NCBI RefSeq assembly: GCF_001668725.1
Contig: NZ_LZKL01000089.1
Span: forward strand, 62,001 to 126,000
Reading direction: 5' to 3'
Source: Mycobacterium sp. E787
Lineage (GTDB): Bacteria > Actinomycetota > Actinomycetes > Mycobacteriales > Mycobacteriaceae
Length of the DNA: 64,000 nt
The notes beneath the pieces were generated by a model. That model ran no database searches, was not told the origin of the DNA, and saw only the letters and a list, made by a program, of their open reading frames with translations. Positions within the stretch are counted from its first letter, which is position 1. Every line of letters begins with the position of its first letter. Shown piece after piece: positions 9,145 to 17,255 of this stretch. The translations under genes were made by a program, and so were the position numbers.

Positions 9145-10385
9145 GAGGGGTTCCCCGCGGTCACCGTGTCCTCGTCGGTGCCGGACCGGCGCGAGGCGCC
9201 GGTGCCGACTTTGGGCCCGGTATCCGACGGCGGATGTTCGTCCGAGCCCTCGAGACCGGCGGTGAGGCTGCCCTCCCATTCGGCGTTGACGTTCTTGTGG
9301 TCGACCTTGACCCGCCGCGAGCGGATGTAGATGGCGGCGGAGACCGCGACCAGCAGGCTGAAGCCGATGATCGCGCCGGGGTAGCCGCCGATGAGGTGCA
9401 CGGTCCAGTAGGTGATCGCCCCGACCAACCCGGCCGAGGGAAGGGTGATCAGCCACGCGACGACCATCCGGCCGGCCACTCCCCAGCGCACCTCGCCGCC
9501 GGGCTTGCCGAGCCCGCTGCCCAGCACCGAACCGGTGCAGACCTGGGTGGTCGACAGCGCGTAGCCGAAGTGGGTGGACAGCAGAATGACTGCCGCCGAG
9601 GACGATTCGGCCGCCATGCCCTGCGGTGACTTGATCTCGACCAGTCCCTTGCCCAGGGTGCGGATGATGCGCCAGCCGCCGAGGTAGGTGCCCGCCGCCA
9701 TTGCCAGGGCGCAACACACGATCACCCACAGCGGCGGCGCCGTTTCGGACTTGCTGACCGCGCCGTAGGACATCAGCCCCAGGAAGATGATGCCCATCGT
9801 CTTCTGCGCGTCGCCGGTGCCGTGCGCCAGGGAGACCAGCGACGCGGAGCCCCACTGCCCGTACCGGAACCCGGCCTCGGTGCGCTGGGTCGGGATGCCG
9901 CGGGTGATCCGGTAGACCAGCCACGTCGCGATCGCCCCGACCACGATGGCCAGGATCGCGGCGACGACGGCCGGGATCAGCACCTTGGACACCAGGCCCT
10001 TCCAGATCACCCCGTGCGCGCCCACGGCGGCGAGGGTGGCGCCGACGATGCCGCCGATCAGCGCGTGCGAGGAACTCGACGGGATGCCGAGGAGCCAGGT
10101 CAGCAGGTTCCAGACGATGCCGCCGACGAGGCCGGCAAACACCAGTTCCAGCGTCACGATGTGCCCGTCGATGAGGCCCTTGGCGATGGTGGCCGCGACG
10201 GCGGTGGACATGAACGCGCCCACCAGGTTCAGCACCGCGGACAGCGCGACGGCGGCCTTGGGCGCCAGCGCGCCGCTGGCAATGGACGTTGCCATCGCGT
10301 TGCCGGTGTCGTGGAAGCCGTTGGTGAAATCGAAAGCGAGTGCCGTGATTACGACAATGATGAGGAGGAACAAATCGATGTTCAC
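9141..10385 (-). CDS. pitA: Low-affinity inorganic phosphate transporter
   Basis: A 414-residue PiT-family (SLC20-like) secondary transporter, taking up phosphate with cations. It has the duplicated PiT signature: FDFTNGFHDTGNAMATSIASG near the N-terminus and LSLAHGTGDAQKTMG in the second half, with about ten membrane segments. A cytosolic hydrophilic C-terminus (from about residue 370) follows the last helix. Start ATG 10385; the small membrane gene downstream overlaps by 4 bases. Corresponds to Rv0545c. Confidence 0.93.
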   Translation of the reverse strand: MNIDLFLLIIVVITALAFDFTNGFHDTGNAMATSIASGALAPKAAVALSAVLNLVGAFMSTAVAATIAKGLIDGHIVTLELVFAGLVGGIVWNLLTWLLGIPSSSSHALIGGIVGATLAAVGAHGVIWKGLVSKVLIPAVVAAILAIVVGAIATWLVYRITRGIPTQRTEAGFRYGQWGSASLVSLAHGTGDAQKTMGIIFLGLMSYGAVSKSETAPPLWVIVCCALAMAAGTYLGGWRIIRTLGKGLVEIKSPQGMAAESSSAAVILLSTHFGYALSTTQVCTGSVLGSGLGKPGGEVRWGVAGRMVVAWLITLPSAGLVGAITYWTVHLIGGYPGAIIGFSLLVAVSAAIYIRSRRVKVDHKNVNAEWEGSLTAGLEGSDEHPPSDTGPKVGTGASRRSGTDEDTVTAGNPS

Positions 10386-10497
10386 AGCGCCTGATTCTCG
10401 TAGTAGGGGGCTTAAATTGTCGAATGCAGGGATGGCCGAAATGCAGGTGTACCTTGACTTGTCGTTGGATGTTAGCCGTTCGTTAACCCGGTGTTCT

Positions 10498-10887
10498 TCA
10501 ATCGCCGCGGGTATCGCGGCGCAGCGGATGGTCCCCGGGGACCTCGACGAAAATCAGCGTGATGCCGTCCGGATCGGTCACGTGCATCTCGCGCAGGCCC
10601 CACGGTTCGCGCCGCGCCTCGCGGGCGATGGGAACTCCCCGGCCCTCCAGTTCGGCCTGGGTCGCGGCGACGTCGCGGACCTGGAGCCACAGCGCACCCG
10701 GGAAGGGTCCCCGGGAATGGTCCGGTGAGCCGTAACCGGCCAGCTCCAGCAAAGACTGCCCGGCGAAAAACACGGTGCCGGCGCCGTATTCGCGGGCTAT
10801 CGCCAGCCCGATCTCGTCGCGGTAGAAGCCCAACGACCGCTGATAGTCCGCCGGCCGGAGCAGCATCCGGCTGGCCAGGATCTCCAT
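10498..10887 (-). CDS. Glyoxalase/bleomycin-resistance-family protein, Rv0546c-like
   Basis: 129 residues forming one VOC (vicinal oxygen chelate) domain: two beta-alpha-beta-beta-beta units with LRPADYQRSLGFYRDEIGLAIA in the first half, WLQVRDVAATQAELEGRGV in the second, and a C-terminal HVTDPDGITLIFVEVPG that supplies a metal-ligand Glu. Probably a glyoxalase-type lyase or isomerase; substrate unknown. Start ATG 10887. Corresponds to Rv0546c (128 residues). Confidence 0.88.
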   Translation of the reverse strand: MEILASRMLLRPADYQRSLGFYRDEIGLAIAREYGAGTVFFAGQSLLELAGYGSPDHSRGPFPGALWLQVRDVAATQAELEGRGVPIAREARREPWGLREMHVTDPDGITLIFVEVPGDHPLRRDTRGD

Positions 10888-10959
10888 AGCGTCGTGTCTA
10901 TCACGCGCACCGTCCGCGCAGGGTCACTACGCCCGGACGGGCCATGACGGGAAGCGCGA

Positions 10960-11850
10960 TCAGGCTTGCTGGTTGGGCTGGATGCTCTGCCGCTGCATCA
11001 GGGTGTTGACCCAGCGCGGCCCGAAGGTGTCCAGTGCCTTGGCCACGATCGCCATCCGGGGCGCGATGCGCACCGGCCGGGTGCGCGCCGCGCTGACCAT
11101 CCACTCGGCGGCCTCCTGAGACGTCAGGGCGGGCATGCCGTCGTAGGCCTTCGTCGGCGCGATCATCGGCGTGGCCACCAACGGGTAATACAGCGTTGTC
11201 GAATGCACTCCGCGGCGACCCCACTCCGTTTCCACGACCCGGCTCACCATCGACAGCGCGGCCTTGGACGCGTTGTACACCGCGAACAGCGGCGACGCCT
11301 CCGAGAGCACGCCCCACGTCGAGACGTTGATGATGTGGCCGTCGCCGCGCTCGAGCATCCCCGGCGCGAACCCCCGGATCAGCCGCAGCGGCGCGTAGTA
11401 GTTGAGCACCATGGTCCGCTCGACGTCGTGCCAGCGTTCCAGCGATTCGGCCAGCGGCCGGCGGATCGACCGGCCGGCGTTGTTGATCAGGATGTCGACG
11501 CCGCCGAGCCGCTTGTCGACGTCGGTCACCAGCGCGTCGACGGCGTCCATGTCCGAGATGTCGCACGGGATCGCGATGGCGGCCCCGCCGGCCTTGGTGA
11601 TCCGGTCCGCCAGGTCATCGAGCAGGTCCTGGCGGCGGGCGACGACCACCACCGTCGCGCCCTCGCGGGCCAGCCGCTCGGCCCCGGCCTCGCCGATGCC
11701 CGACGACGCCCCGGTCACCAGGATCCGCTTGCCGTCGAGGTCGACCGGCTTGATCGCGGGCCGGTTGACCAGAATCTGCGGCGACGCGGGCGGTCGCATG
11801 GTGGCCAGCACCAGCTGGTCTCGGAACCTGCCGAGGGGACTCTTGCTCAC
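10960..11850 (-). CDS. Short-chain dehydrogenase/reductase, Rv0547c-like
   Basis: 296 residues. Classical SDR fold: cofactor motif TGASSGIGEAGAERL near residue 45, NNAGRS near 125, catalytic Ser in INVSTWG and catalytic pair VYNASKAA. A 40-residue N-terminal extension precedes the Rossmann fold. Probably NAD(P)-dependent oxidation/reduction of a lipid or ketone; substrate unknown. Only about 33 bases separate its start from the menB stop, so the two may share a transcript. Corresponds to Rv0547c. Confidence 0.87.
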   Translation of the reverse strand: MSKSPLGRFRDQLVLATMRPPASPQILVNRPAIKPVDLDGKRILVTGASSGIGEAGAERLAREGATVVVVARRQDLLDDLADRITKAGGAAIAIPCDISDMDAVDALVTDVDKRLGGVDILINNAGRSIRRPLAESLERWHDVERTMVLNYYAPLRLIRGFAPGMLERGDGHIINVSTWGVLSEASPLFAVYNASKAALSMVSRVVETEWGRRGVHSTTLYYPLVATPMIAPTKAYDGMPALTSQEAAEWMVSAARTRPVRIAPRMAIVAKALDTFGPRWVNTLMQRQSIQPNQQA

Positions 11851-11883
11851 CGTGGGGAGTTTAGGCGGGGGCGCGATGCGGCC

Positions 11884-12786
11884 TCAGAAATACCGGGGGA
11901 ACCGGCTCCAGTCCGGCGGCCTCTTCTCCAGGAAGGCGTCGCGGCCCTCGACGGCCTCGTCGGTCATGTACGCCAGCCGGGTGGCCTCGCCGGCGAAGAG
12001 CTGCTGGCCCACCAGCCCGTCGTCGAGCAGGTTGAACGCGAACTTCAGCATGCGTTGCGCCTGAGGGGATTTCGCGTTGATCTCGGCAGCCCACTGCACG
12101 CCGGTCCGTTCCAGGTCGGCGTGGTCGGTGACCTCGTTGACCGCGCCCATGTGGTGCATCTGCTCGGCGGTGTATTCGCGGCCCAGGAAGAAGATCTCCC
12201 GGGCGAACTTCTGGCCCACCTGCCGCGCCAGGTACGCGCTGCCGTAACCACCGTCGAAGCTGCCGACGTCGGCGTCGGTCTGTTTGAAGCGGGCGTGCTC
12301 GCGGCTGGCCAGCGTGAGATCACACACCACGTGCAGGCTGTGGCCACCGCCGGCGGCCCAGCCGTTCACCAGGCAGATCACCACCTTGGGCATGAACCGG
12401 ATCAGCCGCTGCACCTCGAGGATGTGCAGCCGCCCGGCGCGCGCGGCGTCGACGGTGTCCGCGGTGTCGCCGCTCGCGTATTGATAGCCGGACCGGCCGC
12501 GGATGCGCTGATCGCCGCCGGAGCAAAACGCCCACCCGCCGTCCCTGGGCGACGGGCCGTTGCCGGTCAGCAGCACCACGCCCACGTCGGGCGACATCCG
12601 GGCGTGATCCAGCGCCCGGTACAGCTCGTCGACGGTGTGCGGCCGGAACGCATTGCGCACCTCGGGACGATCGAACGCCACCCGCACGGTGGCGTCGGAG
12701 ACGTGGCGGTGGTACGTGATGTCGGTCAGGTCGCCGAATCCGTCGACGGGTCGCCAGGCCTGCTCATCAAAGGGGTTGGCACTCAC
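11884..12786 (-). CDS. menB: 1,4-dihydroxy-2-naphthoyl-CoA synthase
   Basis: Crotonase-fold enzyme closing the naphthoate ring from o-succinylbenzoyl-CoA. Motifs: GDQRIRGRSGYQYASGD (active-site loop), VICLVNGWAAGGGHSLHVV (oxyanion hole) and the family C-terminus PDWSRFPRYF. Start GTG 12786 overlaps the stop of the upstream gene (GTGA) and gives 300 residues. Upstream in the same frame, but without a usable ATG/GTG/TTG close by, the codons read QGRSSTA, which from memory is also near the N-terminus of the longer M. tuberculosis MenB (314). The ancestral start was therefore probably further upstream. Confidence 0.93.
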   Translation of the reverse strand: MSANPFDEQAWRPVDGFGDLTDITYHRHVSDATVRVAFDRPEVRNAFRPHTVDELYRALDHARMSPDVGVVLLTGNGPSPRDGGWAFCSGGDQRIRGRSGYQYASGDTADTVDAARAGRLHILEVQRLIRFMPKVVICLVNGWAAGGGHSLHVVCDLTLASREHARFKQTDADVGSFDGGYGSAYLARQVGQKFAREIFFLGREYTAEQMHHMGAVNEVTDHADLERTGVQWAAEINAKSPQAQRMLKFAFNLLDDGLVGQQLFAGEATRLAYMTDEAVEGRDAFLEKRPPDWSRFPRYF

Positions 12787-13478
12787 GGCTGTTGAACTCC
12801 GTCCTTGCTGATGGTGAGGTCGCCGCAGCTGATCGTCTGCGCCGAGACCACCGCGGGGTCCTGGGCGGAAGTGGCCGTCACGGTGTCGGACGCTCCGATG
12901 GTGGCCAGCGTGCCGTTGAGGTCGATCTCGGTGCGGCGCACGGTCCACTGGCCGTCGTCGTTCGAGGCCCGCAACCCGACCAGGTGCCGCCCCGGCGATG
13001 GCAGCCCCAGGTTGCTGCAACCGATTCCGGTGCCGTTGCCGCGCAGGTCCTGCAGGTCGAACAGGAACGGCGCGCCCTGGTTGTCGGCGACGGTCTGCAG
13101 CCGGCAGTCGGCGAAGACGTACAGGTGGGCGCTGCGCCCGTCGCTGACGATCACTTGGTGCTGCCCGTCCTGTTGGGCATCGATTGCCAAGGCGCTCAAG
13201 GGGATTGGACTAGCCGATGCGACCTCCACGCTGGAGTTGGCGCCGCTTGCCGTCGTGATCCCGACGACCCGCACGGTGCGGCCCGAGCCGTCGCGAAACT
13301 GCCCGAGCCACAACGTGTCCGGCTGACCGTCCCAGTCGAGGTCACCGACCTTGCGCTGGGCCGAACCAACCGGCGGCGCGGTGCCGCCGGGCGCGCAACC
13401 CGTCGTGGCGAACGACCGCGCCGGGGGCACGCCGAAAACCGCCACGAGCACCGAGAGCGCCAGCAGCAGACGTCGCAT
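12783..13478 (-). CDS. Secreted protein with VCBS/FG-GAP-like sequence
   Basis: 231 residues. A clear signal peptide (MRRLLLALSVLVAVFGVPPARS) is followed by a mature domain with DLDWDGQPDTLWLG, which looks like one FG-GAP/VCBS beta-propeller blade with a calcium-type Asp-x-Asp-x-Asp-like loop, and four later Cys residues (GCAP, ADCR, GCSN, SCGD) that could form two disulfides. Function unknown. Translation of menB is coupled to it. In M. tuberculosis the vapBC3 toxin-antitoxin pair occupies this place, so this is a lineage-specific replacement. Confidence 0.78.
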   Translation of the reverse strand: MRRLLLALSVLVAVFGVPPARSFATTGCAPGGTAPPVGSAQRKVGDLDWDGQPDTLWLGQFRDGSGRTVRVVGITTASGANSSVEVASASPIPLSALAIDAQQDGQHQVIVSDGRSAHLYVFADCRLQTVADNQGAPFLFDLQDLRGNGTGIGCSNLGLPSPGRHLVGLRASNDDGQWTVRRTEIDLNGTLATIGASDTVTATSAQDPAVVSAQTISCGDLTISKDGVQQP

Positions 13479-13482
13479 CCGC

Positions 13483-13938
13483 CTACACCGGATCCAGTCG
13501 GAACACCGCGCAGCGGCCGGCCAGGGCTTCGAACTCCTCGGGCCTGCCTTCGGTGACCAGTCCCGCCCGCTTCATGAAGCCGACGCCGGTGGGCACCTCG
13601 GCCGGGAAGGCCCGCAGGATCGGCCGCGCGTCGTCCGGCGACAGCTCCACCAGCCGCACGTGCCGGACCTGCCGGCCGCGGGCCACGGTCGCCCGGCCGG
13701 CCGCGCGCGCGTTGGCCACCCAGTCGGCACCGGGAAACCCGGCGACGACGAACTGTTTCCCGTCGACCGTCATCGGCGTCACCGGCGTCGACCGGTCGCG
13801 CCCGGACTTGCGCCCCTTCACCGTCAGCACGACCGGGCTCTCGCCGCCGAAACTCAGTCCCAGCCGCGACATCCGGATGAAGAGCTTGTTGGCCGGCTTC
13901 AGCCACCGCGGCGGCCGGACCGGTTTGTCACTGCCCAC
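13483..13938 (-). CDS. Deazaflavin (F420)-dependent nitroreductase-family protein
   Basis: 151 residues, the length of Ddn/FDOR-A proteins. Family features: PRWLKPANKLFIRMSRLG at the N-terminus, LTVKGRKSGRDRSTPV (the conserved GRKSG..R.TP region contacting the F420 phosphate) and FVVAGFPGADWVANARAAG. Probably an F420H2-dependent reductase acting on quinones or similar compounds. It lies 4 bases upstream of the secreted-protein gene, so it likely starts the menB-proximal transcript. Start ATG 13938. Confidence 0.85.
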   Translation of the reverse strand: MGSDKPVRPPRWLKPANKLFIRMSRLGLSFGGESPVVLTVKGRKSGRDRSTPVTPMTVDGKQFVVAGFPGADWVANARAAGRATVARGRQVRHVRLVELSPDDARPILRAFPAEVPTGVGFMKRAGLVTEGRPEEFEALAGRCAVFRLDPV

Positions 13939-13948
13939 GGCAGCGACG

Positions 13949-14869
13949 TTACCTCTGGAAGGGTTCGGCCCCGTGCGGCCGGGGCGCCGTCGCGCCGACG
14001 CCGTCCAGCCGTGCCAGCGCGTCGGCGCCCAGGGTGAGGCCCGCCGTCGCGAGGTTCTCCTCGAGGTGTGCGACGGATCGCGTGCCCGGAATCAGCAGCG
14101 TGTTGGGCGCGTGGGCCAGCAGCCACGCCAGGCCGACCTGGGCGCCCGACACGCCGAGCTCGCCCGCGATCTCGGTCACCACCGGCTGGTCGGCCACCTT
14201 CGGAAAGCCCGGGAACGACGACCCGAGCGGGAAGTACGGCACCCAGGCGATGCCCTCGGTCGCACAGAAATCCAGCGTCTCCTCCTGGGAGCGGTCGAGC
14301 ACGCTGTAGGGGTTCTGCACGCACGCGATGCCCGCGGGCGCGGCGCGGCGCACCACTTCGAGCGGCACGGCGCTGACGCCGATCGCGCCGATCTTGCCCT
14401 CGTCGCGCAGCGCGACCATCTCGGCGAGTTGGTCGTCGAGGTCGACGATCTGGTCGCCCTCGGCGGCCACGCCGGGCCCGAGGTCCATGCGGCGCAGATT
14501 GACCACCGGAACGCGGTCGAGGCCGAGCTGGCGCAGGTCGTCTTCGACCGCGGCGCGCAGCTCGGCGGGCTTCTGGGCGGCGGCCAGGGGCACCGGCTGC
14601 GCGCCCGTGTAGCGGGCGCCGACCTTGCTGACGATGACGAGGTCGTCCGGGTAGGGGGCCAGCGCCGCGCGGATCCGGCGGTTCACCTCGCCCGGGCCGT
14701 AGAACGACGCGGTGTCGATGTGGTTGACGCCGAGTTCGACCCCGCGGCGCAGCACGCTGGCCGCCTCCTCGGGTGTGGCCTCGAACAGTTGCATCGCGCC
14801 GTAGCCGATGCGGGCGACGCTGAGCGTCCCGATGCTGCCGATACCGCCTGGGGCCGCTTGATCCGTCAT
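13949..14869 (-). CDS. Aldo/keto reductase
   Basis: 306 residues from ATG 14869, chosen because GGGAG lies just upstream (an in-frame ATG at 14887 lacks a good site). TIM-barrel AKR features: IGYGAMQLFE, catalytic Asp/Tyr in NHIDTASFYGPGEVN, Lys in IVSKVGARY, and the NADPH-binding C-terminal LIPGTRSVAHLEENLA. Reduces aldehydes or ketones with NADPH; substrate unknown. Divergent from the adjacent TetR gene, with two palindromes between them, so it is the likely target of that repressor. Confidence 0.9.
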   Translation of the reverse strand: MTDQAAPGGIGSIGTLSVARIGYGAMQLFEATPEEAASVLRRGVELGVNHIDTASFYGPGEVNRRIRAALAPYPDDLVIVSKVGARYTGAQPVPLAAAQKPAELRAAVEDDLRQLGLDRVPVVNLRRMDLGPGVAAEGDQIVDLDDQLAEMVALRDEGKIGAIGVSAVPLEVVRRAAPAGIACVQNPYSVLDRSQEETLDFCATEGIAWVPYFPLGSSFPGFPKVADQPVVTEIAGELGVSGAQVGLAWLLAHAPNTLLIPGTRSVAHLEENLATAGLTLGADALARLDGVGATAPRPHGAEPFQR

Positions 14870-14899
14870 GGTGCTCCCTCGTGCCACACTGGTAGGAAT

Positions 14900-14915
14900 G
14901 CGGAGGGCCCTCCGC
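14900..14915. promoter_or_regulatory. Palindromic operator 1 (16 bp)
   Basis: GCGGAGGGCCCTCCGC is a perfect 16-base palindrome in the gap between the divergent aldo/keto reductase and TetR genes. It shares the GGAGG-NN-CCTCC frame with a second palindrome 36 bases away (centre to centre). Such arrangements are typical TetR-family sites, so this is probably where the adjacent repressor binds to control both genes. Confidence 0.7.
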
Positions 14916-14937
14916 TTGCACCGAGCCTAGCAGAACC

Positions 14938-14949
14938 GGAGGATCCTCC
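14938..14949. promoter_or_regulatory. Palindromic operator 2 (12 bp), overlaps TetR leader
   Basis: GGAGGATCCTCC is a perfect 12-base palindrome ending 3 bases before the TTG start of the TetR gene; its first half (GGAGGA) could also serve as the ribosome binding site. Binding of the repressor here would block its own expression. It matches the core of the palindrome at 14900-14915. Confidence 0.65.
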
Positions 14950-14952
14950 ACT

Positions 14953-15504
14953 TTGGTCCAGCCGAGCCGTTCCGACGCGCGCCGCAACCGCGACAAGCTG
15001 ATCGAGGCGGCAACCGCGGCGTTCGCCGGCGCGCAGGGGCGACCGGTGTCGCTGGAGTCGATCGCCCGCGACGCCGGCGTCGGGATCGGCACGCTGTATC
15101 GCCATTTCCCGAGCCGGGAGGCCCTCGTCGAGGCGATCTACCGCGCCGAGCTCGCCGAGGTGGCCGCGGCGGCCGAACGCCTGCTCGAGCGGCATCCGCC
15201 CGAGCAGGCGCTGCGCCGCTGGATGGACCGCTACGCCGGCTTCGTGGCCGCCAAGCGGGGGATGGCCGAGTCGCTGCACGCGATCTTCGACTCCGGCGCC
15301 ATGCAGCCCAGCCGGACCCGCGACAGCATCGTCGGCGCCGTCGAGCTGCTGCTGCGCGCCGGCGCCGACGACGGCAGCCTGCGCGCCGACGTGCAGGCCG
15401 ACGACGTGGTGTCCAGCCTGATCGGCATCTTCCTGGCCAGCGGCTCGCCGGAGCAGACGGGCCGCATGCTCGACCTGCTGGCCGCCGGTGTGTCGGCCCA
15501 CTGA
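14953..15504 (+). CDS. TetR-family transcriptional regulator
   Basis: 183 residues starting at TTG 14953; no ATG or GTG fits better and the sequence begins right at the DNA-binding domain (ARRNRDKLIEAATAAF, then the helix-turn-helix VSLESIARDAGVGIGTLYRHF near residues 35-55). The C-terminal ligand domain resembles the SoxR-regulated/TetR_C_33 group, with AAERLLERHP and DDVVSSLIGIFLA. Likely autorepressor and repressor of the divergent aldo/keto reductase through the two palindromes upstream; ligand unknown. Confidence 0.9.
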   Translation: MVQPSRSDARRNRDKLIEAATAAFAGAQGRPVSLESIARDAGVGIGTLYRHFPSREALVEAIYRAELAEVAAAAERLLERHPPEQALRRWMDRYAGFVAAKRGMAESLHAIFDSGAMQPSRTRDSIVGAVELLLRAGADDGSLRADVQADDVVSSLIGIFLASGSPEQTGRMLDLLAAGVSAH

Positions 15505-15510
15505 AGCGCC

Positions 15511-15560
15511 GAGTGTGCGGCCAGCCGCACGGTCGGCCGCGAGTGTGCGGCCAGCCGCAC
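15511..15560. terminator. Duplicated 16-base hairpins between convergent genes
   Basis: A direct repeat of GAGTGTGCGGCCAGCCGCAC occurs at 15511 and 15541, 30 bases apart. Each contains a perfect hairpin GTGCGGC-CA-GCCGCAC (15515-15530 and 15545-15560). They lie between the ends of the TetR gene (+) and fadD8 (-), so they probably terminate transcription from both sides although no U-run follows. Confidence 0.6.
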
Positions 15561-15576
15561 GCTCGGCAGCGCGAAC

Positions 15577-17178
15577 CTAGCCGACCGCGCGGTCGGCGCC
15601 CTCCCAGAACCGCGCCCGCACGGCCTTCTTGTCGGGCTTGCCCAGCGCGGTCACCGGCACCGACTCGACGACGATCACCTGCTTGGGCGACTGCACCGAA
15701 CCCTTGCGCTCCTTGACCGCGGCCTGGATCTCGACGGTCACCCGCGCCACCGTCTCCTCGTCGGAGGGATGGTCGGGCCGCAGCACGATCACCGCGGTGA
15801 CGGCCTCGCCCCACTTCTCGTCCGGCGTGCCGATGACGCACACCTGCGCGACGGCCGGGTGCTCGGCGACGACGTCCTCGACCTCGCGCGGGAACACGTT
15901 GAACCCGCCGGTGACGATCATGTCCTTGACCCGGTCGACGATGAACCAGAAGCCGTCGGAGTCCTCGCGGGCCATGTCACCGGTGTGCAGCCACCCGTCC
16001 TTGAACGTCTTGGCCGTCTCCTCCGGCAGGTTCCAGTAGCCGCCGCTCAGCAGCGGGCCGGACACGCAGATCTCGCCGACCTCGCCCTGGGGCACGGGGT
16101 TGCCGTCGGCGTCCAGCAGCGCGGTGCGGGCGAACAGGGTGGGCCGCCCGCAGGAGGTGAGCCGCTTCTCGTCGTGGTCCTTCTTGGCCAGATACGAGAT
16201 CACCATCGGGGCCTCGGACTGCCCGTAGTACTGGGCGAAGATCGGCCCGAAGCGGCGGATGGCCTCGGCCAGCCGCACCGGGTTCATCGCCGAGGCGCCG
16301 TAATAGACCGTCTCCAGCGAGGACAGGTCGCGGGTGTGCGAATCGGGGTGGTCCATCAGCGCGTAGATCATCGACGGCACGAGCATGGTGGCGGTGATCT
16401 TCTGCTCCTCGATCACCCGCAGCACCTCGGCCGGGTCGAACTTGGTCAGCACGATCAGCTCGCCGCCCTTGATGATGGTCGGCACGAAGAACGCCGCCCC
16501 GGCGTGCGACAGCGGCGTGCACATCAAAAAGCGCGGGTTCTCGGGCCACTCCCACTCGGCGAGCTGGATCGTGGTCATCGTGGTGATCGACTGCGCGGTG
16601 CCCAGCACGCCCTTGGGCTTGCCGGTGGTGCCGCCGGTGTAGGCCATCCCGCCGATGTGGTCGGGCGGAAGGTCGGCCGCCACCAACGGCTTCGGCGCAT
16701 ACTTCGCGGCCTCGGCCACCAGGTCCACGGCGGATTCACTGAGCGCTTCGGGGACCGGCCCGATCGTCAGGATCTGCTTGAGGCCGGGCACCTTCTCCAG
16801 CAGCCCGAGCGCCCGCTCGACGAACATCGGGTTGGGATCGATGATCAGCGACGTCACGCCGGCGTCGCCCAGGACGTAGGCGTGGTCATCGAGGGAGCCC
16901 AGCGGGTGCAATGCCACGCGCCGGTAACCCTGCGTCTGGCCGGCGCCGATGATCATCAGCACCTCCGGCCGGTTCAGCGACAGCAGCCCGACGGTGGCGC
17001 CGGTGCCCGCCCCGAGCGCCTCGAACGCCTGGATGTACTGGCTGATGCGCTCGGCGAGCTGCCCGCCGGTCAGCGTGGTGTCGCCGAGATGCAGCACCGG
17101 CTTGTTCTTGTTGCGCTTGAGCGCACCGACGGTCAGGTGTCCGGAATGAATGGGATGGCGCAGGAGCTCGTCACTCAT
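15577..17178 (-). CDS. fadD8: Fatty-acid-CoA ligase FadD8
   Basis: 533 residues, full-length acyl-CoA synthetase. Motifs: P-loop MAYTGGTTGKPKGVLG, adenine motif YYGQSEAPMV, WLHTGDMAREDSDGFWFIVDRVKDMIVTGG split over the usual hinge, and the C-terminal Lys region ALGKPDKKAVRA. Activates a carboxylic acid to its CoA thioester; a role in cholesterol or aromatic side-chain catabolism is suggested by the KstR-like box 11 bases upstream of its start. Start ATG 17178. Corresponds to Rv0551c. Confidence 0.9.
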   Translation of the reverse strand: MSDELLRHPIHSGHLTVGALKRNKNKPVLHLGDTTLTGGQLAERISQYIQAFEALGAGTGATVGLLSLNRPEVLMIIGAGQTQGYRRVALHPLGSLDDHAYVLGDAGVTSLIIDPNPMFVERALGLLEKVPGLKQILTIGPVPEALSESAVDLVAEAAKYAPKPLVAADLPPDHIGGMAYTGGTTGKPKGVLGTAQSITTMTTIQLAEWEWPENPRFLMCTPLSHAGAAFFVPTIIKGGELIVLTKFDPAEVLRVIEEQKITATMLVPSMIYALMDHPDSHTRDLSSLETVYYGASAMNPVRLAEAIRRFGPIFAQYYGQSEAPMVISYLAKKDHDEKRLTSCGRPTLFARTALLDADGNPVPQGEVGEICVSGPLLSGGYWNLPEETAKTFKDGWLHTGDMAREDSDGFWFIVDRVKDMIVTGGFNVFPREVEDVVAEHPAVAQVCVIGTPDEKWGEAVTAVIVLRPDHPSDEETVARVTVEIQAAVKERKGSVQSPKQVIVVESVPVTALGKPDKKAVRARFWEGADRAVG

Positions 17179-17188
17179 GTGGCCAGAC

Positions 17189-17202
17189 TAGAACGTGTTG
17201 CA
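17189..17202. promoter_or_regulatory. Candidate KstR box upstream of fadD8
   Basis: TAGAACGTGTTGCA fits the KstR consensus TnnAACnnGTTnnA exactly at all conserved positions. It lies between the divergent starts of fadD8 (17178) and the amidohydrolase gene (17256). KstR is the TetR-family repressor of cholesterol catabolism in mycobacteria. A 14-base degenerate match can occur by chance, so position next to a fadD gene is the main support. Confidence 0.55.
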
Positions 17203-17255
17203 GTTCCAGTCAGCCACCCCCCGCCGAAGGCCGGCGAGCACTAGCATCCCTGCCT

